This document shows positions 10,809 through 20,067 of a DNA stretch of 64,000 bases, piece by piece; positions within the stretch are counted from its first letter, which is position 1, and every line of letters starts with the position of its first letter. This DNA comes from Tetracentron sinense. Lineage: Eukaryota > Streptophyta > Magnoliopsida > Trochodendrales > Trochodendraceae. The position numbers and the translations under genes are program-made. The DNA is taken from the NCBI GenBank assembly GCA_015143295.1, contig CM026566.1:10589072-10653071 (forward strand), written 5' to 3'. Under the pieces are notes generated by a model that did not search any database, was not told where the DNA came from, and saw only the letters and a list, made by a program, of their open reading frames with translations.

Positions 10809-11812
10809 AGTTGTTAAAGGCGTCGCCTCAGGCGGTCGCCTAGGCGATCAAGCACTCTGCTGGGTTTAGGCAACTGAACACTTAGGCAGTCATTATTGAT
10901 AATCTAATATATGTAATATTATTATTGTTTAAATATATTAAATTTATTTTATTTAAATATGTTAGTTTGGTAAACAAAAAAGCATGCTATTTCATATAAC
11001 CTCATATCTTTTACCATATAATATGTTAGAGTTTGTATATTCAACAAAAAAATGCTTAGAGACAGAAAAAATAAGAGATGAATAGTGTCAAATATACTTC
11101 CCTCATGTTAACCTATCATCTCTCTCACTCAATGGGTGGACTAATTGGTCTCTCTCTCTCCTTCTGTTTGTGGGTGGATCATATAGTCCCCATCTATTTT
11201 GACATGGATGTTAAAGGCGTCGCCTAGGCGACCAGACAAAGCTGGGCTTAAGCGGCCAAGTAACATAAAAATACCTTTAAATACCCCAAATTCCTTTTAG
11301 GACCCCCAAAACTCTTATAAACGGTAAACATATATTTAAAGGGGTCTTTTATAATTTAATAATTGGAAGTCATATAATTATATATTTTTATTACTTTTCT
11401 TGAGTATAATTGAGAAAAATGAAGAAATGAAAGTAAGAGGTACAATGTCTCCCTCTCCCGGTCTCTCCCGGCCCCCTCCCCCTCCCCCATCTCTCTCTCA
11501 TGTTCAAAGTCATATTAACGGTCGGGCTATTTATCTGTTTTTTATTCAGTCTTACACTCTGACTCCTCTCCTCTTTATTATTCCTAAAACTGTCTCTAAG
11601 GATGATTCTATCAAAGTGCATCTTGACAATGGAGATTTTACAATTTATATGAATTGCAAAGCCCCTTATTCAAGGAAATGCATCCTACATAGAACTCGTA
11701 TTGGGCGAATTTTTGCAGTAAAAAGTTCATTAGGCGACGTCTCGAGCGCCTCAAGCTATCGCCTCAAGCATCCATGGGGTATATCGCCTAAAGTTGCCTT
11801 GAAAACCATTAC
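10809..11812. mobile_element. Palindromic GGCGTCGCC-type DNA element inside the LINE, about 1.0 kb
   Basis: Removing this block and one copy of CAT (10806-10808 and 11813-11815) restores the reading frame of the minus-strand LINE, which fixes both ends. The termini are imperfect inverted repeats: TTAAAGGCGTCGCCTCAGGC at the left and, inverted, TTTTCAAGGCAACTTTAGGC at the right. A second TTAAAGGCGTCGCCTAGGCG block lies at about 11210, and GCGACGTCTCGAGCGCC at about 11733. No transposase is visible. The superfamily is uncertain; a 3-bp duplication would allow a CACTA or Harbinger relative. Confidence 0.6.
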
Positions 11813-11911
11813 CATATGACGGATATCCTCATCCGAAAAGGGGAAATAAGCCAGTCCATGTCAGCATCATCAAGTTGAGGTATCGCTGGCAGTCACTACA
11901 CCTCAAGCAAC

Positions 11912-12237
11912 CATAGTTACCAAACACCCGTATAGTACTTTAGGGGGTATCGTTTTAAAACTCTGTATAATACACGCATCGCCATATAATACCCGTTTAA
12001 TATGCGGATTACGTATTAAACACGTACAATATGCGTATTTTTGTTGTACTTTTACCGTATTAAACACATATTCTGTATTAAATGATTGTCATTAGTTAAT
12101 ATCATTATTTTTACTTATTAATAATTATTATTTATTTTTAATTTCTCCGAACATTTGCCGTATTTTGTCGTATAACACCCGTACTTCCCGAACGGATCAT
12201 TATCATATTAGACCCGTACCCGTACTTGGTAACTATG
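11912..12237. mobile_element. hAT-like MITE, 326 bp
   Basis: The ends are CATAGTTACCAA and TTGGTAACTATG, perfectly inverted for 12 bases, with a further ACNCGTA match. Flanks 11904-11911 (CAAGCAAC) and 12238-12245 (CGAGCAAC) agree at 7 of 8 positions, as expected for a hAT 8-bp duplication. The interior repeats CGTATTA/AATACG-like words. The terminal sequence is related to the MITE at 24093-24400. Confidence 0.8.
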
Positions 12238-12245
12238 CGAGCAAC

Positions 12246-12890
12246 TCCAAACCCCAAGCAAATCAACAAAAAAATTGCTTAGCTGAATGCAGAATCTTAC
12301 AATTATCAGTTAATAGCTGGCCTTGACTGTCCAATATCAAGTCAATTCTAATTTGGCTACGCCGCTGTGGCACTCTAGTTATACTTCTCCAACATCGATC
12401 AACTCTGGTAGGATTACCAACCTTCGGCTCTACTTTAGGACAATTACTATCATAATGCCCAAACACCTTACAACCAACACATCAAGGTGATTCCACAAAT
12501 ATTCTAACCGAACTGAGAGTATCATTTAGACTACGCAGGATCTCATCCACCCACTCAGCATCAGCCTGCACCTCCACCATCACTTTTACATTACTGAGTT
12601 TGTTCTTCTCTACTGTTTGTTTATCTCAATTAATTGGCTTACCAACAAAGCTGGCCATCTCATTAAGGAAATCTGCAGACCACATAAATAGTGGGAGGTT
12701 GAAGAATCTAACCCAAAGTGGCACCATTTTGAATACCAGCTTGCCCATCTCCATTCCTTTGTAACATTCTTTTAAGATGAGCATGGATGATCGAATCTTA
12801 CAGGGGCCTCCTTCAAGAATCCTCGCTTTATCTTCACCACAATTAAGCTTAAATACTAAAAAAAAATAAAGATAAAAACATTGTTAAGGC
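12246..12890 (-). pseudogene. LINE ORF1 (DUF4283 / CCHC knuckle type) remnant, minus strand
   Basis: The minus strand encodes, in order, ILEGGPCKIRSSMLILK, then VPLWVRFFNLPLFMWSADFL, ASFVGKPIN, VMVEVQADAEWVDEI, and a zinc-knuckle region ending FGHYDSNCPKV. This is the usual plan of plant LINE ORF1: a DUF4283-like RNA-binding fold, then a CX2CX4HX4C knuckle. At least one internal stop is present after GKPIN. Orientation and order (ORF1 at the high-coordinate end) agree with the RT remnant at 9840-10808. The endonuclease part that should lie between them was not recognised. Confidence 0.7.
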
Positions 12891-14420
12891 AAAGACCTCA
12901 AGATTATCTTTAACCTTCTACAACCTCAAGACCATATTCTTCATTGCAGGAAAATGGATCTTAAGACCGATAAAGTAACCTCCCACACTGTTTTCCCATT
13001 CTTCAGATGCTTTCGGACTATAATTTCTTGGGGTCAGAGATATGATCAACTTTTCATCCCTAACTACTAGTTAAACAAAGTTCAGAGAGGTACCCTTTGC
13101 AACTGAACGAGAGCATCCTAATTGTCACGACCCAAAATCCCCCTAGCTGAAATGGGACTTTAAATCGTGGCACTGCTTACCTTAACTTATCTTAAGAGCT
13201 AAAAAGACATACTGACCTATGAACTAAAAAAAATTTCTTTAAATGATCAAGTATCTTTCGATTAAAAGTAAACTAAACCTTGATAATCCAACACTATTCA
13301 CCATAATCTCAAGTCTGCTTACTAAGCTTAAACATTCATCCAAATCATTTAATTATAAACATTGATTTAAACATTCAAGTCTCAAAAGTACCAATTAACC
13401 ATCTTCTACCTGGACATCACCTTCTAGTTCCTCAACGTAGTCCTCCTCTATCCAAGGTTCAGTAGCGGTCTCAGACTCTAAACCTATAGTCATGAATATT
13501 TTGGTTGAGCACATACGGCTCAGTAAACATAAGACTCTAGCTAAAAATAATCATAAACATCATAACATACATTCTGAATACATTTAAATTAATCTATTAT
13601 ACATAATGAAATCAGAGTACAAAACTTCATGTGAGCATACAAGACGTGCATAACTTGTGTGTCTCATCATAAAAGTCATATCGTGCCTATCCTAGGAGAA
13701 CACATGCATTGTGCGCATAACTTAAAATAACTCAAAACTCTTATATCGGTCATGAGGTTATATATATTGTGGATTTCAACTAGTTGACCCTTGCCAGCGT
13801 TCCGCTACTAGCACCATCGTTTTCCTGTTGCACTTCTACTTGTGAACTAGATACCAACCATCGTTTTTCCTAATTTTGCATCTACTTATGAACAAGGTCA
13901 ATACCCTCGTTTTCCTAATTGCATCTACTTGTGAACTAGGCACTAGCACATTGTTGGTATCCATAACTAGTTGGAACTCAACAAGCATCATACATATACT
14001 TATCTACACAATTGTGAGGTCTTGTGAGACTTGCAAGTTCCTGAGACTCGTGAGTTTGTGAGAATATCACTTGTGAACATGTTGTGTTTAAAACCTTTTC
14101 ACGCATATGGTCATTTTATCTCATAAGATGATGACACATAATTCATATAAGATAACAACACATCACTCGGAAACAATAAAGGCAAGAAATCATAACACTG
14201 CAAGAATACCTACTCATTTCTTATCTTACACATCATACAATTTACATATAGTAGGTCATCATTATATCTTACTAAGGCATACATTATGATGTTCACACTA
14301 ATACATGATTAGATCTCATGCCACCATTAATCATAATATTACATCTAGATATACATGCAACAATCATTAGTTATAATCATAAGTACTACTAATGATGCAT
14401 TAGCTAGGGATATTATATCT

Positions 14421-14684
14421 CATGCAACAATCATAAATTGATGCTCATGTTATTGATAGTTAGAGCTATTATATCTACATAATATCTCATGCAACACTCA
14501 TAAATTGATGCTCATGTTATTGATAATTAGAGATATATATCTACATAATATATCATACAATACTCATAAATTGATGCTCATGTTATTGATAGTTAGAGAT
14601 ATATATCTACATAATATCTCATGCAATACTTATAAATTGATGTTCATGTTATTGATAGTTAGAGATATATATCTACCTTAAATT
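14421..14684. repeat. Tandem repeat, about 4 copies of 66-67 bp
   Basis: Copies start at 14421, 14488, 14554 and 14620, each beginning CAT(G/A)CAA. They share ATAAATTGATG(C/T)TCATGT and TATTGATA(G/A)TTAGAG. The spacing falls from 67 to 66 where a base was lost. Lies inside the minus-strand B' LTR. Confidence 0.9.
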
Positions 14685-14689
14685 GGTGC

Positions 14690-15290
14690 TCCTTCGTGCT
14701 TTCCTCGGATGTTGAATTTCTGGTCCCGCTCCCGCTCTACAATGCATCTTCTTTTGCACACCTTTAAACACAAATGATTATTTTAGATTTCTTGTCATTA
14801 CCTGTTTATTGACTCTCTTTTACCCTATTAGGGTCATTTACATTTTAATACATGCCCTAAATTTAGTTTCTGTTTTGACCCTTAAATTCGGAATTAGGAT
14901 TTGGACATTAGACAGAGAAGTGTTCCCCTTTGAATTTCGAGTCCAACGCAACTTGATTGCCTAAATCCGATAAGTGAGTTAAAAGATATGGCCGAAACAG
15001 AGGAGCAAGGTCAAAGGGTAAAACCAACTAGTCGACCCGCTGAATCAGCGGTCGACCCGAGGTCTACCTGATGACTGGTGGTCATGGGCAATCGACCACT
15101 GGTCAACCCCTAGGCTTGGGCGATCGACCATGGGCTATTAGTCGACCTGTGGTCGCCCGATGGTCGTAGAAACACCCTATTCTTCAATTTTTTTTCCAAG
15201 GTTCACCTCTAACCCATCCTACTTCAATCCCAACTCCTTTTTACCCCTATTTGGGATTTATTAGGGTCAAGTAAACCCTGTTGGGTGTCC
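14690..15290 (+). other. Plus-oriented A-type LTR promoter segment embedded in the minus LTR
   Basis: Contains GTTCCCCTTTGAATTTCGAG, CCAACGCAACTTGATTG and GAGTTAAAAGATATGGCCG in plus orientation, the same conserved block as at 17095-17162, 51210-51275 and 63840-63890. It is followed by AGTCGACC and GGTCGACC palindromes (15031-15058) and further decayed copies to about 15150. Surrounding B' sequence runs in the opposite direction. No clean ends or target duplication were found, so it could be a nested fragment or a rearrangement. Confidence 0.45.
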
Positions 15291-17206
15291 ATTTCATGTT
15301 TATATCCAAATCAGAATTTAAAAAAAATTACCAACACACTAATCACATCATTCTGAGCCGAAAATCCGAGTTGTTTAGCCCAAAACCGAGGTCTACGCAC
15401 CTCTGCTCATTTTCACACATCCCAACCCATCCGCCACACTTCACTACGGGTCTCCGACCCTTTTTCATTCACGCCATAACACGCAAACCATTCCACATAC
15501 AAAATACAATATTCAATAGGAAAAATAGAGGAGATGGAAGAGGGTTTTACCTCCCATGCGTGAAAGAAGCTCCTGATGGAAAAATGAACGTCACCAATGC
15601 GTCTAGGACGTCGAAGAACCTTAGGGTAGACCTTCTCTCTCTCTACCTTCTACTTTCTCTCTCTACTCTCTCTAATCTCTCTCTACAAGTAAATCGAGGC
15701 TCTGGGTGGTGAAACGGATGTCGCCAATGTGTCCGGAACGTCTAATAACCTCAAGGTAGACTCTCTCTTCCTTTCTCTCTCCTCACTTTCTCTCTCTAGA
15801 ATCCCACGCATGGGTTCCCTACATTCGGGAAGAGCATAAATGAGGGGGGAGATCCCCTTCTTATATAGGCATTTGGAGCCTATGTGGCACGTGAGGTGGT
15901 GAGATCCATGTGATGGCACATGCACGTCATATAGGCCACACGACGTGGCGGTTGACCAATTTTAATGAACGGAACCCCGTAACTTCGCAAAAAGACGTGT
16001 GGTGGTGCCGAAATGACAGGTGACCGTACTGAGGGCAGTCTGACACATGCTGTGTGAATTTCAGGAAAAAATATTGAGTTTTGACTGTAAACATTAAGTC
16101 CAGAAGAAAACTGCAAAACCCACAAATTTCCTGATTTTGGACACTAAACACACCGTGGTTTCGTGGTTTGACTTGCGGTATGACCGAGACGACAGGCAGC
16201 CTTCCAGACAGCTGATCGGCACTCGGTGTGCGAGTTTCAAAGAAATCTATCGAAATTTTACTGGTGAATACTGAGTACCGATGAAATCTCGAAACCCACG
16301 GATTTCCTGGGTTTTAGGTACGGATTGCACTGGGGTTGTGTGAATCGATGCATGATGCAACTAGCACGACAGGTAATCATTCAGATAGTGGACCGACTGT
16401 AGAGCCCCGAAAATTTGATTCACTGTTCATGTGAATAGAGCCCTGGTATGGTATGTGTAAAGGCCTAATGCCTTACATAGTATTATTGGTATTATGATGA
16501 GTCAGGTGAGGGTCTTAGGTATGTATTTGGAATCTCAAAATGAGAGTATAAAGATACTCTAAGTGGTTAAAAACAAGGGTATAAATACCCAAGGTGTTTA
16601 ATGGGTTGTAAGTGAATAGTGTAGTGAATAGTGCTAGTGCGCGAGGCATAAGGAGGCCGGGCCCTCTCATGCATGTTGGTGTATGTTAAATGATCACTTA
16701 GAAGGATTTAAAAATATATGTGGAATGATTAATGAGGTGTGAGTATGGTTTTGGACCCGAGGGAAAAGAGTGTGAAAACACTCGAAGTGTTCTAGATGTT
16801 GAAGAGGTATGTTTCGGCATTTCCCTCAACTTTACGAAACCTTAGTTTAGGCTCCATTGCTCAGAATCAAGTGATTCTTGAGTTTTTGGAAAGGCATTTG
16901 AACCCTCTTCAGGGTTCATGTTCATCACTTTCCCTGATTTTGAGCTGGGGTTGAGTCAAAAGTCCGATTTCCAAAGTCGGGACTGTTGGAAATCTGGACA
17001 GTTAAAACCCAGTTTCAGACCAGTAAACTTTAGGGGTAAAATGGTCTAATAATAAATACGAATTAGAAGTTATACAAAACATGAAAGTTGTTCTCCTTCG
17101 AAAGAAGAATCCAACGCAAGTTGAATCGTCAAAATCGGACGAGCGAGTCAAAAGTTATGGCCGAAATACCAAAGCGGGAAAAATATGGAAAATCATCCTG
17201 TCAAAG

Positions 17207-17463
17207 CTACGATCGATCGTAGAAGACCTACGAACGATCGTAGTTACGAACGATAGTAAAGTTACAGAAATGCTGAAAACTTACTGTAAGAGCTACGATC
17301 GATCGTAGGAAGCCTACGAACGATCGTAGAACTCCAGAAACTGAGCAAAACTTACTGTAAGACCTACGATCGATCGTAGGAAGCCTACGAACGATCGTAG
17401 GTGCGCGAATCAAACTCTTTAGTGCGTGTTTTTTTAGGGTTTTCACCCCTTGGCCTATAAATA
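17207..17463 (+). promoter_or_regulatory. LTR A promoter: palindrome array plus TATA box
   Basis: The perfect 16-bp palindrome CTACGATCGATCGTAG occurs at 17207-17222, 17293-17308 and 17364-17379. Each is paired with an imperfect partner CTACGAACGATCGTAG about 5 bases further on (first at 17228-17243). TATAAATA follows at 17456-17463. The array occupies the position of an upstream promoter element. Protein binding is inferred only from symmetry, repetition and position. Confidence 0.6.
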
Positions 17464-18932
17464 GGAGACATTTTTTGGGGTTTTGGGTTACCCTAAACCA
17501 AGAGAGAGATCTTAGAAGAGAAGGGAAGAGAGTGGAGGATTGCAAGAGGGGTTTTTGGATTTGGAGAAGAAGAGCACTAATCGAGCCTTGATCTCGCTCC
17601 TACGCGCCATTGGAGCTTGGATCTCCAACATCAACCTTGGGTTTTGCTTATACAAGCTTCTTCAAGCCTTTTCAAGCATTGGATCAAAGGGATTTCATCC
17701 CATAAGGTAGATACACTCTACTAGGTTATAATTTCATAAACCCTTAATGAAAAGCATGATTTTCTTGACAAGTAGAGACATAGATGGCTTTGGATATATG
17801 GAAATGCACCCTTCTAGCTATTAATCTCATGAAACCCTCTTCTATACTAAGATAAAATCCATTGAATGATGATCTGAGTTAAATGTGATAATGCTATGCT
17901 TTCAACCAACAAATAAAAGACGGTATTTATTGAGATGTTTTATATATTAGTATCCAAATATGAGAAGCATGTTAAAAACCACAAGTTTTGGGGAAAAACA
18001 AAAGAGAAAACCTTATTTTCAATGTGATTGGATGATGTAATGTTATTGTATATGGATTATTGTGATGGGTGAATTATGTTAAGCATTAGCTATATGATCA
18101 TATGCAAAGTGTTTCCTTTAAATGTCTACTATGTTATATCATAATTGCTACACGGACACATACGCATATGCATGATCGAGTTTTTCTATATTATGGGTAT
18201 CCAAAAGAAGAAGTACATGTATATAAGATGCAATACAAGAATAAGAAGAAGAAGAGTATAAGACGCAAATGAATTACATGAAAAGTAGAAGATGTAAATG
18301 AACCACATGAATAGTACAAGAAGCAAAAGAAGTATAAGAAGCACAAGATGTATACGGAAAGCATAAGAAGCACAAGATACATACGGAAAATACAAGAAGC
18401 ATAAGATGTTACAAGAAATACAAGAAGATGGAAAGTATACGGAAAAAGCCGATAGGGATGCGACGATAGCAGGCCGCCTGAAAGGGAAAGGGATACTGGC
18501 ATCGGACTCCGATGATAGCAGGCCGCCCGGAAGGGAGATGGATACTGGTCGTCTACCCTTGAGGTAGCCGAAGGTGAGGAGAACATTAGGCCACCCAGTT
18601 TACGTGGGTACAGGTACTAGTTGTCCTACTCCGGAGGTAGCAAATGATGAATACCAAGGTATTTTAAATACCCGTACAGGATAATAAAAGATAAAAGCCA
18701 AGGTATTTTAAATACCCGTATATGCAAAGGTATAAGATGAAAAAAAAAAGATGATAAGAAGATGTAAAAGACAAAAGATGATAAGAAGATGTTTTCCGAT
18801 AGTATTTTCTGAGATATATGCACATGATATGATTTTGTTTTCCGCGCTGATTTTAGAAATGCATGTGAAATGATAAACCGTGATATATGTTGGATTACTG
18901 TTTATGATATTACTATCTAGTGGTTTGTATAC

Positions 18933-18953
18933 GCTGAGTATTCCATGCTCAGC
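18933..18953 (+). other. Conserved stem-loop in R/U5 of LTR A
   Basis: GCTGAG (18933-18938) and CTCAGC (18948-18953) form a perfect 6-bp stem around a 9-base loop, followed by CGTACAT and GTCGGCAGGT. The same layout occurs at 62095-62115 and, inverted, at 13506-13522. Its place after the leader repeats suggests a role in the viral-like RNA, for example in polyadenylation or packaging; this is inference. Confidence 0.5.
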
Positions 18954-19830
18954 CGTACATATTATGTCGGCAGGTCCCTTCGACATTTGTGGCGAGCGTC
19001 CTCAGGAACCATGGGTCGAGGAAGAGTATGTTGAGGAGGAGGAGACTTGGGATAGTCTTCAGCAGCAGAGGGCTCAGGAGGAGTAGAGGGCTTTTGTTAG
19101 GTGGCCCCATCATGAGTGACGAGAGGGAGAGACATGTACATATATTTTGTTGAGCGAGTATGTTCGCTCTTTATTTTGGGTCATGTATAAACTGAGACAT
19201 ATAGTATTGATAGAAATTTTGTAGTCCGCTTCCACTACCATATATAGATTAGTATTATGCTTCCGCTATCACAAGTTTTATATGTTGTACAGGATTCATA
19301 TGTTATATAGGATGGTTTGGTTATGAGTTCACGTAGCCAAAGTATCCTAACTACTAGGGGGTATTTTGGGTCGTGACACCGACACGTAGTACGAGAATAC
19401 CAACCATCTCTTGTTTTTACCAGTAATTATCGAAAATCAAATCTCATAACTAGAACCCACGGTTTCTGCATCGGAATGTCGAGTTACGATTGACTCCCCT
19501 ACTTCAAGAATTTCATTCTCGAAAGTTAACGATTTAAGTTAAACAAATCATTAAAATACACTGCATCACCTCTGTGACATGCATACCGAGGGTTTACATC
19601 ACCTGTGTGACACGAATATCGAGAGTTTAGAATTCGGGTCTCTACGCAAATAGCCCACACCATGACACATGCTATTTGAAACCTTCGAAAGGCCAGCCAA
19701 TCGCTCTAGAATAGTAAGTCACGATCGGAAGAACTCATGTGGAGCTTCGGCCAACATCCAATACCGGCAGCCATTGCCAGGAACCGAAAAGGAACACCGA
19801 TGTGTAGGAACACCATTGCAAATGAAGGCC

Positions 19831-20067
19831 AGTGTTTTAAAAAGCGTGTGAAGTTTACTCATCAAGGTTCGCCTCGAGGCGAGGCTCAAGGAAAATGCCT
19901 CGAGGCTCAACCTTGAGGCTTAAATCTCATTAGGGTAACGCCTCAAACTTTGAGACTCACAAGAAGCGCATCCTCATGCCTTGAGAGCCTAAGACGTTCT
20001 GTGTATGAAGCGTATGCCTAATACTTTATAAAAAGTAGTGTTCTAGCCATATAACTGAGACCTCACC
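19831..20067. repeat. GCCTCGAGGC palindrome-rich repeat, interrupted by LTR B
   Basis: Starts AGTGTTTTAAAAAGCGTG and is dense in GCCTCGAGGCGAGGC, GCCTCGAGGCTC and CCTTGAGGC. It ends near a mirrored TATGAAGCGTATGCC...TTTATAAAAAGTAGTGTT. After LTR B the string AAGCTTGTGCCTCATGC (22744-22760) looks like its continuation. A shorter relative with TGTTTTAAAAAGC...GAAGCGTGCC lies near 4743. It resembles non-autonomous TIR elements with GCCT-rich ends, but termini were not resolved. Confidence 0.45.

Larger units (their letters stand above)
16398..19378 (+). mobile_element. Solo LTR of a Tekay/Del-like chromovirus (family A), 2981 bp
   Basis: Begins TGTAGAGCCCCG and ends TTTTGGGTCGTGACA. A perfect 5-bp target duplication CCGAC lies at 16393-16397 and 19379-19383. 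Order inside: the conserved block CCAACGCAAGTTGAATCG at 17111, three CTACGATCGATCGTAG palindromes (17207-17379), a TATAAATA box at 17456-17463, an AG-rich leader, degenerate short tandem repeats of the ACAAGAAGCATAAGATG kind (about 18190-18440), and a GCAGGCCGCC(T/C) duplication (about 18468-18535). Next come the U5 hairpin at 18933-18953 and a GAGG-rich block. No internal region remains, so it is the product of LTR-LTR recombination. It sits inside the minus-strand B' LTR. Confidence 0.9.
13123..19646 (-). mobile_element. Solo LTR of a gypsy element (B'), minus strand, split by solo LTR A
   Basis: At the low end the sequence starts TGTCACGACCC (inverted: GGGTCGTGACA, the LTR 3' end). The high end inverted reads CGTAGAGACCCG, a one-base decay of TGTAGAG. 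Flanks CTAAT (13118-13122) and CAAAT (19647-19651) agree at 4 of 5 bases. The minus strand matches solo LTR B (20068-22724) around its transcription start: TTCTTCGACGTC, GACGCATTGG, GGCGTGAATG and GTGGGTTTTGCA(A/G)TTTTCTT. Near 13400-13540 it has a U5 hairpin and a GGAGGACTACGTTGAGGAA block like LTR A. A minus-strand TATA box is at 15860-15867. A plus-oriented block at 14690-15290 does not fit and may be a further nested piece. Confidence 0.6.

Noticed and set aside
11400..11819. 139-codon frame on the plus strand
   Set aside because: Lies inside the GGCGTCGCC DNA element, proline/serine-rich from CT-rich sequence, no domain.
13123..15340. Possible smaller minus-strand LTR ending at 15334 with a CTAAT match
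   Set aside because: CTAAT also follows ACACA at 15335, but the sequence before it does not look like an LTR terminus and B' homology continues past it. The 19646 end was preferred.
18186..18586. Overlapping minus-strand frames rich in Leu, Tyr and Phe, looking like membrane proteins
   Set aside because: They are the antisense of AAG/ATA-rich short tandem repeats in LTR A.
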